DNA of 64,000 bases from Nymphaea colorata (lineage: Eukaryota > Streptophyta > Magnoliopsida > Nymphaeales > Nymphaeaceae): NCBI RefSeq assembly GCF_008831285.2, contig NC_045142.1:19967354-20031353 (forward strand), given 5' to 3'. A program made the translations under genes and the position numbers. Under the pieces are notes generated by a model. It made no database searches and was not told the origin of the DNA. It was given only the letters and a program-made list of their open reading frames with translations. Positions within the stretch are counted from its first letter, which is position 1. Each line of letters starts with the position of its first letter. Of the stretch, positions 1 to 13,400 are shown piece by piece.

Positions 1-1301
1 CAATCATCAATCAATGTAATGAAATGTCGATAGGGTCAAGGTCAAAGAACGAAGTATGCTTTATCATCGGCAATATATGAGATGTTTGAGTTTGTAGAAA
101 TGCATCATGATAATCATAACCAAATAATGACGGGTCCCTTCATGGTTGCCATCTGTTCGCATCCTCAAAATTTTTAGTTTTTGGAGTACTTTAGAAAAAT
201 GAGGTTTTATTTCGAAAATAAAAGAGAAATGGACTCGCTCTCAGTACAAGGATCAACTGTTCCGGTGCCTTTACCAGGGGTAATCAATCCAAGAGCTATG
301 GTTATTGTTGATGCATTTCAATTTGGCTTAAACTTCTCTTCATTCTATATGCGGTGTAGAAAAATACATAAAGTTTGATATTTCAAACTTTTGAAAGGGT
401 TCTTGAAGAATTACTTGAGAATCTGAAACACTTCGGAGAAAAATAGAATTGGGAAATCTTTAAAAATATCATTTGGAAAGCTTAGGAAATCATTTTCATG
501 TCACTTTAGTATTCCATTAAGACTTTAAGTATGTTTGAGGTTTTGTTGTAATTAGGTTGCTACCTAGTTAGTGCTCCATCTCATCTTGCTTAAATTCTTT
601 TGGAAATGTGTTTGCAATCATAAGTGACATTAAGTGAGTGTGAATTCATAAATGCATTGATCCTATATGATTAAAAGAGAAATCAATCATTCCTACCACA
701 ACATTCATCTAAAAGTATTCATACCATAACATACATCTAAGATTTTTGTTTTCATAATTATCATATATAAGAAGAAAAAGTTTTGAAAATGGATTGGAGT
801 TGTAGATCATCAGCATGAACCCAATATTGGGTCATTACTTGTTTTTTTAGACTTGGTGAAGTCGGTAAATAAAAGATTTTGAGAGAAAAATGTTCAAAAA
901 GAATGAAAAAGATGAAAGATTTGATCACAAGAGAAAGATAGAGAAAGAGAGATAGATAGAAAAAGATATGCATATGCATGTACATACCATCATATATACA
1001 CATATATGAAAGTTTGTAAAAATGATATTGATTTGAATAGAAAGATAGATTTTTAGAGGATAAGAAATAGGAAAATTTATATGCATACACATATACATTG
1101 ATATACAAATATATGTATATATATATAATAAATTTATAAAAGAAGACATTGAACTTAAAAAGAGAAATAAAATATTCAAGAAAGAGAAAATAGAACACAT
1201 GTATATGCATTCATGTGTATATGAAATTTGTGAAACAGAAAGTGAAAACATAGAGAGAGAAGGATGAATGGAATCATCATGTGCACATATATGTATATAA
1301 C

Positions 1302-1332
<31 letters not shown>

Positions 1333-2684
1333 AGCTAGAGGGGAGCTTGGCCTCATGCAGGAGCCTAAACTAAGACTCCAAAGCCACATTAAAATGTGTT
1401 CTTTCGAAAATATTTTGGAAAGCATGATTTCAAATATTTTTATATATTAACATAAAACATAATCTTTTTTTTATTACAAGGGAATATGCTTCTTCCACCG
1501 TTGGGTATGGAAGAAAATTAAACTACAGATAAGTTGTTCATTAAGTTCCTAATATGATTATTAGAAAGGAAAAAAGTGCAAAATGACATGAAAATGCATA
1601 TTAATATGTACATGTTCATGAGGGTTTTTTTTGGGTTGGACAAATCCCAACCTCAAAATTTAACGTAAGAATAAAGAAAAAATCTCAAGTTGCACTCTCA
1701 TTCTCACCATGTATTCACATCTAATAAAAAAGATTAAGCAACTAGCATGAATGATATCTTAAAACAAAACAAGATTCAAGAAAAAGAGAGAGAAAGAGAA
1801 CATGATTCAGTCATAAAATGAAATATCATCTCATCTCTCATACTTCCAGTGCACTCAAGAAGAGCTTTTTAGCTCTCAAATAGAGCTTTTAGAGCAATCT
1901 TGTATGGCCATGGGAAGATGAAGAATGGAAGAAATAAAGAAAAGAATGGAATGCGATGTTGATTACATACCTCTAATGAGAATGATTTTATTGAAAAATG
2001 ATCATCTTTGCTTCGAATGATCCTAGATTCACCTTGAATGAAGCTTCAAGATAATGAAGACGAGGCCTCCAAGAGATCTTCATGCTCCCTTGAAATGGAG
2101 GAGCACTAAAAACTCTAAGTCCTCAAGTGAGAATGCACTAGAGCTTCTCCAAGGGCCAGCTCATGCCTAAGAGGGAGGAAAATGGGGGTATTTATAGGGA
2201 GTTTTAGAGCCAAAACTCAAAATTTGAATTTCTTTTAATTTCACAACATTTTCATACGAATTTAAAATAATTTTGAATTATTTTTATTTTTTCAAAAAAG
2301 AAATAGGTTTGAAATGAGTACGATTGGTCATTAGGCTTGTAAATCCATTTTTGAGGTGTAGGTAGAGCTAATGCCCATTTAAAACGCTCAAAATCACCCT
2401 CTAACGGTCATTGTGAGGAGAAAAAAGGGTTTCAGCTGTGCTTGCACGCGGCATAAACTCAATTTTTTTTAAATTTAAATTTAAATAAAATCAAGCTGAA
2501 ATACAAATTGTTGTTTACATAGGAAACACATTTTTTATTTAAAATGTAAGAAAAAGCTTTTGTAAAGAATGGGCAGCCAACTCCATTTTGAGCTACTCCA
2601 GGCTCGTTTTAAATTCGGATTGGGTTTAGGATCTGAATATTAAATCCAAATACAGTATTTTGAAAAAAAATTAGGGTGATTACA
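1..2684 (+). repeat. Left copy of the ~3-kb direct repeat (putative 5' LTR, partial)
   Basis: Compared with the right copy, about 68 bases at its start lie outside the window. The copy is AT-rich, with (TA)n at 1305-1332 and GA-rich stretches. It carries a diagnostic segment near 2570-2620 (preceding a TTTTGAG word) that recurs near 6490-6530. It ends around a GATTACA word. Reading frames inside are short and low-complexity, and I consider them chance. Confidence 0.55.
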
Positions 2685-3612
2685 GTTACAAGTTGGGGTG
2701 GGGGGGTCTAGTATTTCGGCAAATTCATCTAATAATACTGTTAGTTCTCTTCATAAAAACCAAAAAGATGAGGTCCTTGGGTTCCATCGATCCGCAATTG
2801 CATGTACTAAATTCCCCTTCAATGATGTACTCCTCCGGCTGCCGCTATATTCGGTCCACATTTTTCAAAGAAAGAAGGAAACATCCGATAGAAAGTGGGA
2901 TGCCATGATCGATATCATTTGGGAGCCAAAGGTTTAGACTCAAAAGATATATAAATAGATCGTTCGGGTCTTTCCCCGAAGAGAATGTCATCATAAGAGA
3001 ATGTAACATTACGTTGAAAAGAGTACATCTAGAATGACGACTCTGAAGAATATAGATTAATTAGTAAGAAAGATTGACAAGGTTGACAGAGATGATATGA
3101 GGTAGATGTATATAATGAGGATGTAAATCATCACATAAGGTTTTATGCACACCCAACATTCTTACACTTGTATCATGTGAAATAATTTGGAGAAAAGGGA
3201 TATAGGGGCCTAATTTAGATAATTTCACGTCACAATAATCCACTGCCAAGTTATGCTTATATACTTTAGCAAAATGGCGTAGTACTAGCATAGATTCTTC
3301 CTTAGACAACTAAGGGTAAGGTTTATTTACTTTTTCTTGGACAGTCGTTGATATACCACAAGTTATCACTCATTGTATTAATGAGGGAGTTTTCCCGCCC
3401 AAGATATGGCCTAGTTGTAAGGCTTAGTCTTGTGCATCCGCCTAAGACTAAGCCTGACAACATGATGACTGAAACAAATAGGTATGAAAAATATTTAAAA
3501 TATGAGTCAACATGCAAAATCAGTTGTCTCTAATGCAATGTTTCCTAAGATGGTATTAAAACAAGTAGAAGACCAAGCCTTGATTTCAATCAAGTCTTAA
3601 ATTGAGGAGGGT
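2685..3612 (+). other. Non-coding core between the two ~3-kb repeats
   Basis: Short frames exist (for example 2698-2937 on plus and 3061-3309 on minus), but none resembles a known protein. The segment ends in a purine-rich tract at about 3602-3611, just before the right repeat. If this is an LTR element, this is its internal domain, reduced to less than 1 kb. Confidence 0.45.
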
Positions 3613-6600
3613 TGTATTTGATCATAGATCTAGGTGAACAAAATTGATCCTTCTCAATTAGTCTTAAATGCAAAAAACAAAAACAATCATCAAGCAATGT
3701 AATGAGATGCTGATGGAGTCAAGGCCAAAGAAGGGACATGATTTATCATCGACAATATATGAGATGTTCAAGTTAGTGAAAATGCATCAAGGACATCATA
3801 GCCAAACGATGATGGGTCCCATCACAGTCGCCATTTGTTTGCATCCCCAAAAGTATTTTGTTTTTGGAGTGATTTAGAAAAATGAAGTTTTATTTTGAAA
3901 AAAAAAAGAGAAAGAGACTCGTCCATCGATACGAGGATTGACCATTCTCAGAGCCTTTACTGGGAGTAACCAATCCAAGAGATATGCTTATTTTTTATGC
4001 ATTTTGTTTTTGTGTAAACATCTTTTTCATTCTAAATGCAGTGTAGTGTTTGAGAAAATGTTGAAGATTTGATGTTTCAAGATTTTGAAAAAGTTTAAAA
4101 AAATCATTGAAAGTGTAAAGCATTTTTAATTGATAAATTTTGAATTCAAAACTCTTTTCAAAAATAATTTGGAAACCTTTGGAGATTACTTTGTGAAGTC
4201 CTTTAGTAGTCTTTTAATACTTTAAGTAGGTTTGAGATTTTGCTCTAATTTGGTTACTACATAGTTAGTGCTTCATCTCATCTTTCTTAAGTTTTTTCGA
4301 TAGGTGTTTGTGAATATTCGTGATGTTAAGTGAATGTAAATGCATGAATGCATTGATCTTATATGATTTAAAAAAAAAATCATTCATCCACACCATAACA
4401 TTCATCTTAAAGCATTCATATAGCCCATATATCTAAATTTCTCATTCTTATAATTGTCATAAGTATTTTTAAGAAAAGAGAAAAATGTTTGAAACTGGAT
4501 TGGGGTTGTAGACCATCAAGCATATTTCAAATATTAGGTCATTACTTAAGTTTTGGTCTTGGTGAAGCTAGGAAATAAGAAATTAAAACCTTAGGTCTTG
4601 GAAGAAAATATTCGAAAGAATGGAAAAGAAGAAATAGTTTAATATGAGAAGAATAGGGAGAAAGAGAGAGAGAAAGGAATTTTGAAAATCAAAAAATAAA
4701 ACATTAAAAATGAGAGAGCTAAATATACATATATATACTTATATATATATATATGTATATATATACATATGTACACGTATATAAAACCTTGTGAATATGA
4801 AGTATCTACTCAAATGGAGAGGAAGAAGAAGATCTTAGAAAAGAGAGAGAGAGGGAGAGGGAGAGAGAGAGAAGAGAAAAATCAATTTTTTAGAGATGAA
4901 GAGATAGAGGAATATATATATATAGATACACATATGTATATAAAATTTTTAAAAGAAGACATTTAACTTGTAAAGAGAAACAAAAGATTCTAGAAAGGAA
5001 AAATGGAACACACGTATGTTTTCATTCGTATGTATATAAAAATCCGTAAAAGAATACGTTGAATCATAGAGAGTGAAAGTCAAAGAGAGACAGTCATATG
5101 CATGTATACATATATAACATGTATATACACGTTTATGTCTTCATGAGAATTGAAATCAATAAATAACATGAAATATCCAACTTCGAATTTTTAGTAGGAT
5201 GGAGAGGAACTTGAACTCATGGAAGAGCTTAGGCTAAGTCTCCAAGGTTTCATTAGAAAGGGTATTTGCTTTTAAAAATCTTTTGAAAAACATAACTCCA
5301 AATATTTTATATATGAACACAAAATTATATTTAATTTTGTTTTATTACAAAAGAACATATTTCTCCTACCATCAGGTATGGAAGAAAATCAAGTAAAGTA
5401 ATAAAGCACTCATTGGGGTTCCTATTCTAATGATTAAAAGAAAACGAAGTATGATAATGACATGAGGATGCTTTTTAACATGTACATATTCGTGAAGGAC
5501 TTTCTCAGGGTGGACAAATCCCAAACTCAAAATCAACACAATAATGAAAGAATTTTCAATCCAAACCTCATTCTCGCTATGCATTTGCTCATTAATTAAG
5601 ACAAATTAATCTACATCTCAAACATAAATGATGAATAAAGCAACATAACAAGCATATTTTTGGAAATAAACGAAGAAATGAAATTTATTTCGTTTTGCTC
5701 ATTTAAGAGTAGCTCTCGATTCCAGATAGGAAATTTTTAGAGTTTTCTTGCATTGCCATGAGGAGGTGACAAGAGGAAATGAAAATAAAAATGAAAGCAA
5801 GAGATTATGAAGATATTCCTTTAAGAGATCTTCTTACGCTCCTTGAATAGTTGGAACTTGGAGAATCCTGCTCTCAAGTTTGGAGAAGAAGAAGAAGAAG
5901 AGAAGAGAGAAGAGAGATGAGGAAAACTCTAGATTTTCTAGTGAGAAAGCACTATAGGTTTCTAAAGAGCTAGCTTATGCCCAAAAGAGAAGATTGTGGG
6001 GTATTTATAAAGAGTTTTGGAGCCAAAACTCAAAACTTGATTTTTTTTAATTTAATAAGATTTTCATGTGAAGTCTAAGTATTTTTGAATGATTTTTAAT
6101 TTTTTTTTAGTTAGGCTTTGACTAAGTGGGATTGGCCATTAGCCCTGCAAACACCCCTTTGGGGTGTGGTAGGGCTAATGCCCACCCAACAGGACAAAAA
6201 ACGGGGTGATTTTAGCATTAAAAGGGTCCAGGCCCTGGTTCGGGCATCGCAGCACGCAACGTGTTGCCGTGCATGCGACCATGTCTCACGGCCCCAATTC
6301 GGGCACGGCAGCCTCAACGTGCTGCCATGCACGCATGCATCTCACAAGCGATCGCATCACGCGAGGGACTGAAATTTTTGTTCTTTAATAAAATAAATAA
6401 ATAAATAAAAGACTGTTCATATAAAATGCATAAACTTTTTTTTAATTGTTATAGAAATGGTTTTTTGTTACGAATTGGGTGTGGGGAGGCATCCATTTTG
6501 AGTGACTCTGTGGTCGTTTCAAATCTGGATTAGGTTCAATTGAATACCGATGTGCTCATAGCATCAAATTTTGTTGTTTTGATCTTGGTTTTGGATTTGG

Positions 6601-6893
6601 AGTTTGGAATTCTTGATTTAGATCTAAACTTGTGTTATAGATCTAATTCGGATCTGAGATTTGGATTTTGGATTTGAATCTCATCCCTAAAGATGGGTTT
6701 TGACTTTGAATTTTGTGTTTGGGTTCAAACAAGGGTTAGAGATTCATTTTGGATCGAATATTTGTGAATTTGTTTTGGGTCTAAGATTTAGCTTAGGGTC
6801 TAAAAATTTAAATCCAAATAACTGAGAGTTTCGTTTAGGCGAAATAAAATACAGACTTTTTTTAAAATTTGAAGTGACAACAGCATGATTTAT
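3613..6893 (+). repeat. Right copy of the ~3-kb direct repeat (putative 3' LTR)
   Basis: The copy starts TGTATTTGATC and matches the left copy from 3681. It is longer than the left copy mainly because 6540-6790 is a run of degenerate GGATTTGG-like words. The end is set by a weak match of 6860-6893 to the end of the left copy. If that match is wrong, the repeat ends near 6545. Confidence 0.5.
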
Positions 6894-8958
6894 GGTTAGT
6901 GAAAGAATTCTTACGGAGTTGGTGTAGAATGTGCCTGATTCAGTGGTGATTTTTTCGTAGGAAGGAACTCCACACCAAAACAATTGGTACGATTGCAGTG
7001 TTTTCATCATCAAATACACAAAAGCAATCTACAATGACAACGAACCTGCTTTTTCATAGGATAGTATATAACATCTCAAAAAAGCATGTACATGATGACT
7101 TGGTAGAGTACGTTACATCACAGACCATACTAAGAAGGCCAAACTAGATGAAGAAGAAGAAAACAAAAACCAATGACGTGAATAATGTAGAATAAGAGGT
7201 GTTTACGGTAACAAGGCGATAACGACAGGGTGTTGTAAGGTTTCACAAGATTTTTGTTCGAGAATGAAATAATAACACCTTTCCAAGGATGCGATAACTA
7301 ATCATGCAACAAATTGTGTGATAAAACAACTTTAAGATTGGTTTTACGATACACTCAAATAAAATCGTGTTTGCAATGAAGTGATATGCATTCGAGCAAA
7401 ATGAATTCGACAACGACATTATGTGGACTAGTTTTATAATAGATTAACATAAAAATGTGCTTACAAAGGGCGAGGTGATAACCAGTTGAGTGAAACTGAT
7501 TGCGATAATATACAAAAGTTATTAATAAAATTGACTTCTTATAGATCATTCTTATACACAAAAAAATATTGTTTGTAGTCACTAAAAAAATAGGATTATT
7601 CTCAATTGTCTCGTTCATGCCATGTTCAATCAGTGAGTTTATTTTTGTGACCATTCTCCATTCCATGGGTAGATTTGGAGGCAGGACTGTAATCTATGCA
7701 TGGTCCTCGCGTCTTCTGCTTCGAATCTTCCTGCCCATATGATCATGATGTTGCTTACTGTGGAACTCCATCTGAGCAACATTCTCCGCTGGAGAAGATG
7801 ATGATGATGTTGTTGTGGATGGCAATCCAAGATGTGGCACATCTAAACAGATTTCAAGTACCGATAATGAACTACATCTCATTACTGCTCGCGGTACTTT
7901 GGTGTAAACCCCTCGCTGTCGTAACATTCATTTTACCACCATGACATAAGTTATGGAACTCTTTCTAAGAAAACAGTTGCTAGTCGACTCCAAGCCTAAA
8001 AGCACTCTTGTTCCTTAATCTCTTGTAGGGGTGGCATGGTTGCGCAATCGATTGGCTAACACCATGCTGCAAGAGGACTTGGCTTCTATGCTACATTTCC
8101 ACTTCGTTCATGCAGAACAAGCACAGGTCACTGTAGCTCAAAAGCTTTCATGGTAATCCAATCTTGGGGTGTTGCAAATGGTTTAAACAACACCTACACA
8201 TAAACATTGAATAATCATTAATACACAAGTATTCCAGCATCCTTATTGAGCAAAGTATAAGACATTATTTACTATACGTACCTGACTTATCTGAAGATTC
8301 AATAAGATCAACTTGGATGACTATGCATCGTTATAATATCTAGGATTGATGCTTCTCCACTATGCATGTCATGAAAAAGTATTTGGAACTAGATGCTCCA
8401 TAGATACAGATATTATAATATGATAGATAATATTTTTACATATAAATTTACATCATAAAGATACTATCTATACCTACAACAACAACCAGCATCCTCCCAC
8501 AATTGCAACCCCATCCCTAAATCATTCCAACCAGCTATACAAATGCATTAGCATTGCTGGCCCCTATGCATAGCGATGAATCTTTTCCACATCTTCCAAA
8601 ATTTGGACGTACTGCCAGCTTATTTCTGAGTTTGAATTCTTACTAAATAGACACGTCAAATAAATATACATGAAACAACCTCAATGGTTGGTCTGCTTCT
8701 TGTGAAGGTTCATCATATTTTGCATGTTGCCATTTATTCTGTAGCTCTGAAACAATTAATGACATTGACTTTACCCCAAAAGCCAACACTTTCTTAAACT
8801 CCAAATCTGTTAACCTAAAAGATCACTGCTCTTTCCTATCAAGTTGTACGTACACATCCTGACCACAGGGTTTTCGTGAGTTCTCAGATGCAACAACCTA
8901 ACAACGTCTTCTAGGGTGATCCTCATCACGAATCCATCAAATGTAGATGTGTTCGTTC
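6894..8958. other. Unassigned intergenic sequence
   Basis: About 2 kb with no feature I can support. Overlapping frames on both strands around 7639-7944 are low in similarity to anything I know and lack splice or promoter context. Codon use gives no help. I see no terminal repeats or microsatellites of note. Confidence 0.4.
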
Positions 8959-9069
8959 AGTAACACCATAGAGCACATGACAGACATTCCATTGACATAA
9001 AACGTAATTACAAAGCATCCAAAACTGTCAATTATAGACCAGTAAAGAGAACCACAGAGATCATCAAGA
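8959..9069 (-). pseudogene. Relic of an aspartic-protease 3' flank
   Basis: This 111-base stretch aligns with 15194-15306, the region just past the stop codon of the aspartic-protease pseudogene at 15372-16669. Shared words include AGTAACACCAT, CAGACATTCCATTGACA and the end AGAGATCATCA. It is therefore a detached 3'-UTR-like piece in the same orientation. A TA-rich run follows in both places. No protease coding sequence is visible next to it. Confidence 0.65.
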
Positions 9070-9129
9070 AATATATATATTAATAGGTCTGGCTTTTGTC
9101 CTTTACCTAAGTGGTATGTTCTTTATCAA

Positions 9130-9131
<2 letters not shown>

Positions 9132-9175
<44 letters not shown>

Positions 9176-9202
9176 AGAGACAGAGAGAGAGTGTGTGTGT
9201 AA
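9132..9202. repeat. Compound microsatellite (TA)n(CA)n with GA and GT runs
   Basis: A pure TA run of about 30 bases passes directly into a CA run, then GA-rich and GT-rich words. The reading frame across it on the minus strand is a repeat artefact. Confidence 0.9.
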
Positions 9203-9489
9203 TGGATGCCATAGTACAACTTAAAAAAAGTACGAAACAAAAAGAAAATAAAAAACAAGGGGTAGAGAAGAAGCGAGGAAGCCATCCGACAGTCAGAAAA
9301 CCTCCACGATAACTAAAAAGCTCTGCTCAGAGGGTTTGAAATAAATGTTGGAAATCGAAACGTGCATTAGGAAAGATGACTTCATTGGGAATGATTCAAA
9401 TGTTCCACCAGAAGATACATAACCATGTCTGCAAAGAAAAGTCATCACTTAGATGACTTGCGAAGGGCCGGCGGTCCAATTCGAAGATC

Positions 9490-9590
9490 AGTAAAACACA
9501 AATGCAGATGGCTGATGGATCTACAACTTCAGTAAAAGGAATCAGACATTTGCCTCTTGTTAACAAATCTAGCACAGCTCTATATTTGAT
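9490..9590 (+). pseudogene. Isolated copia Gag-Pol fragment (downstream of the protease active site)
   Basis: Translated on plus, the segment gives QMQMADGSTTSVKG followed by a leucine-rich tail. This matches the stretch just after the protease motif in copia B (63050-63150) and in relic B' (32105-32200). Only about 100 bases remain, with no LTR, integrase or target duplication. It could be a solo fragment left by deletion or carried by template switching. An 86-codon minus-strand frame over the same DNA is antisense noise. Confidence 0.7.
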
Positions 9591-9877
9591 CAAATTATAA
9601 TTGCCTTGGCATGCAAAGTTCTTTATTTTATTAAATATTCTTATTCCTAGTCCCATGAGTTCTTGTCTGCGATGGCGTGGGCCTCCCTTTTTACACCCCT
9701 ACCCATGTCCAATGATCATGAGTAAGATGGGTAATTGACAATGGACTGGCCGGGTCATTCCTGAATATCCAAGGGATTCAAATAAAAGTCCTCCAAATTT
9801 TTCTCCTTTAACTGGCCCTTGCATCAAATTAAGACGGACCGATCAAATTTAATTTATGGTGACTAAAACTTACAAGC

Positions 9878-9933
<56 letters not shown>

Positions 9934-10470
9934 TCAAAATCAACTGGCTATCTACCTGGCTTTTTTTTTGTGCATAAAAACCATCACAAAATGTGTATGA
10001 TTCGCTAGCGATGGAACACACCTTTTCACAGGCTACAGCAGTTTTTAATGATACGAAATAACAAAATAACCATCCTACTGCATAAGTAGATGCCCGAAAT
10101 ATATGAAATTATTAACATGAACATAACTAAAGTTTGTGAGGCACCAGCCATCATGTCCACTGGGACTTACGATGACTCAGTTGAATTTGAATGAACCTGC
10201 AATTGTGAGAAACCTTACACAGAATAGGCTCAATGACTGGGCAAGAGATCTATATTTTAATTTTAATTGGTTCTGCCTTACCGCAAAAAACCATGGTCGG
10301 CCGAATGCTGCTGCGTCCCCATATCATTAATTACCAAATAAACACTTTATTAGTTTGCCAGTCATTTGACCCAAATAAGGACAATGTTTAATTGATAACA
10401 TATTTTTTTCGGTTAAGATTTAGAAAAAAATGCTAGTAATTAATTATCATACATTTCATGATGTTATCGT
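9591..10470. other. Intergenic sequence with a microsatellite
   Basis: It contains an AT run at 9881-9911 passing into a GA run to about 9931. The remainder shows no coding, RNA or transposon signature that I can support. Confidence 0.5.
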
Positions 10471-13400
10471 CTAGGTAGCTCTAGCTTTGATAGTCATAGC
10501 ACCAACTTCATCCACATTTTCTTTTCCCCGGCCCTGCAAATCAATCATCGTTAAAAACATTTTCATAAAATTAGATCAAACTCATAGATATAAATTTCAA
10601 AAAAAGAAATAAGTATATTATTTTGCAAACATGTAAGAAGGTTATTATAACGTACTGCTGAAGTTGTAAAAAAGAATGTTATTATCTATAGAATATTGAT
10701 AAAAAGACACCATATAATGACAAAGAAAATAGTGCGTGAGCACCCCAGACTCCCAACAGAGTTTGCATCGAAAGTGGCAAAGAAAATTGTGCATGCATGG
10801 CTGGTGTTCTTATTGTGTCCGGTTGATTTGAGATGATGCTCTCTATCTCAAAGATTCGATCCTCGTTTGTAGTTGAAGTTGTATTTGATAGCCTCTAAGC
10901 TCTGATGCTGCATTAAAAGGTGTGCTTTATTATGTAACAGAGATCTTAAATCCACATACATCAAAATTGGTAGATTTAATGTCGGATGGAGGGGTTCCGA
11001 CCTGATCAGATCCCTGGTGAAAATACAACCACAACAACAAAACAAGTTATTGGCAACGCCCAATAACCCTAGGGCCGTTCCCAATAAACCTATTGACAAC
11101 TACTCATCCCCTCGCAAAAGCCAAGACTGGCCCTTACCCTTTGCAGTGTAGCGAAAAATTTTTGGCGAGGGTAATGGCCGTTGGCAGTAGCCTCAGATCA
11201 CCTGCCGACATTTTAGAAGTGCAGGGACAGGTCATTACCAGCTTTTATCCAATTACGTGCCCGTGTTGAGAAAATGTGGTGAATCAACGCAAATCTGAAA
11301 AATTACATGGATAAAAATGACAGATTCAGATTAGACATCCCTATCAAGTCTGTATTAAGAATGCATTTATAAAAAGAATAGTTGGAATTTACTTGTTTCC
11401 ACCATTCTTTCCTCCCGTTCTACTTCAAACTTCCCAACCATGGAAAGATGATGTATGTGATGCAATCCAATCAAGGGCTTCCTTCAACAATGTTGGCTTC
11501 TACATTAACTTCTGCCTACAAGATCAAAGAATAAATCAGTTTTCAGCACAAAGAAACTAACCAGCCTCAATCGACAGCGCAAGCTTCTACAAGAGGAAGA
11601 AACTAATCTAGCATGCACCTTAGAAAGGACAAGCTTCTGTCTAATCTAGCATGCACCTTAGAAAGGACAAGCTTCTGTGAATCGATCATGCCCATCGAGT
11701 CTAGATCTTGATTAACTCTCTGTTCCTTGCTGACATCCACATCTGCATAGCCTGATAGGACCATAACTAGTTCAGATCTGATGAGATGACTCAGATGTTC
11801 TCTAGAAGAGAAATTAACTCATGATCAACTTAGTCAAAACCAGCTTCATGCCATCCAAGGACCAATTGCAAGTTCCTACTAAAATTGACTTGATACTGAT
11901 GAAACTACAAAGAAAAGGAGGAAATTCAGAAATTTAAACTGTTACATTCTTAAGGTATTAGAAGCAAAGTAGTTTACAAATCAAATCATGAGAATATATG
12001 TTGTTACATTAAAGAGAGGCAGCTCTTTGTAAGTGCACCATGTCTCAAACAGCAACTATGTGTTTCAACAACTATACTAAGTAGTAAGTAGATTACACCT
12101 GTGACATGTACCTTGTTTCCAATAGCTATAGGTGTGCCATCAGTCTTAAGAATAATATTTATAATTTCACCACTACATTCTACTTGCTGAGTGCATTAGC
12201 TTCCTGTAACAACAGTCTAGAAATAAATCAGCATTAACCCATAGAAGATATACCAAGATAAAATCGAGAGAAAGGATAAAGTAGACCAAGTAAGGTTACC
12301 AAAAATAGCAAGAAGGCAATAGAAAGTATAAAAGCTATAAGCCCAAAAGATCTTGGATGTTGCATGAGCAGAAATTAGGACATGGACATCAGCAAAGAAT
12401 AATTCTTACATCCATACCAGTGATACATAGTAAGGAGACTATGAATAATCATCTTACCCATGTGCTGCAGGAGGAAGGCCTTGAAGTTGTTCACAAGGTG
12501 GCATATCAAAAAGTACAAAGTCATAAAATTCCAAATAAATAAGTAGATTGTATTGATTTTCAAATAAATATGTTCATGCATTCAAAGTATGTGGAATTGA
12601 TCAAAGAGTATAGGTCTTACAAAAGCTTTGAATGCTGGACGATGTGCAGCCATCATATATTGAGCAATTTGCAAAACCATATCCAAAACTTATACTAACA
12701 AAATTAGTACAATTATCATACAAAAATATTGGCCATCATGGAAAAAACGAGAGAGAGAAGAGACCAAATATCAGATTTGAAACCATATTGAATGGCTGAA
12801 CGTAGATTGTCAGAGAGTGTTATAAGATTACATAGGTTAGCCACAATCTACTGCAGCCATTTTCAAAGACCCAAAGGAATTAATCAACAAAAGAATATCC
12901 AAAACACAACGAGTAGAAGCTATGGTAAAAAAACATGCTTGAAATGTAGAATACTTTGTAGCTGCACCTACTAAAAACACTTGATATTCTTTTGGACTTA
13001 GCTATAACTTACAAGACACACTATTAGAAAAGTGACTCGTGAAACCTTTGTAGATTAAGAAGAAAGAGGGTATAGGCATTATATTTGAAAAAAAGAACTT
13101 CAACCTCATATTTGAAAAGAATTAACATGGCATTATTATGAGAATTGTCAGTTTCACACAGAAAAAAACCTCAAACGATCAAATGGAATTGTACTTATAG
13201 GTGACAAAAGTCTAGAACTTTTGTTCCTATGATAAACAATTCATTTCTAAGTGTTGGATTACTTTCTGGCTGGACTGGCATACCTATCAGGATCTTTTCC
13301 ATGACATGCCATTTCTAAGTTTTCAATTGTATTCACCACAAGAACAAGAACGCCAAACTTACCTGATGCAGAAGTCTATATTCTTAATTCCACAAGCATG

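Larger units (their letters stand above)
1..6893 (+). mobile_element. Putative large non-autonomous LTR element (LARD-like), left edge cut by the window
   Basis: Bases 1 onward realign with bases 3681 onward, and the similarity continues with indels for about 2.7 kb, giving two direct repeats around a 0.9-kb core. The right repeat starts with TG (3613) straight after a purine tract (AGGAGGG), as a 3' LTR follows its polypurine tract. The core has no recognisable gag, protease, reverse transcriptase or integrase. This fits a large retrotransposon derivative that depends on another element for its proteins. I recognise no primer-binding site, and the outer target duplication lies outside the window on the left, so a plain diverged tandem duplication remains possible. 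Confidence 0.5.

Noticed and set aside
761-1425. Tyr/Ile-rich minus-strand frames of 149 and 166 codons
   Set aside because: They translate TATATA and GAGAAA tracts inside the putative LTR. No family resemblance.
6111-6388. Frames on both strands in a locally GC-richer stretch
   Set aside because: The stretch lies within the right ~3-kb repeat; the left copy has the same block with different length and no open frame, so there is no sign of coding selection.
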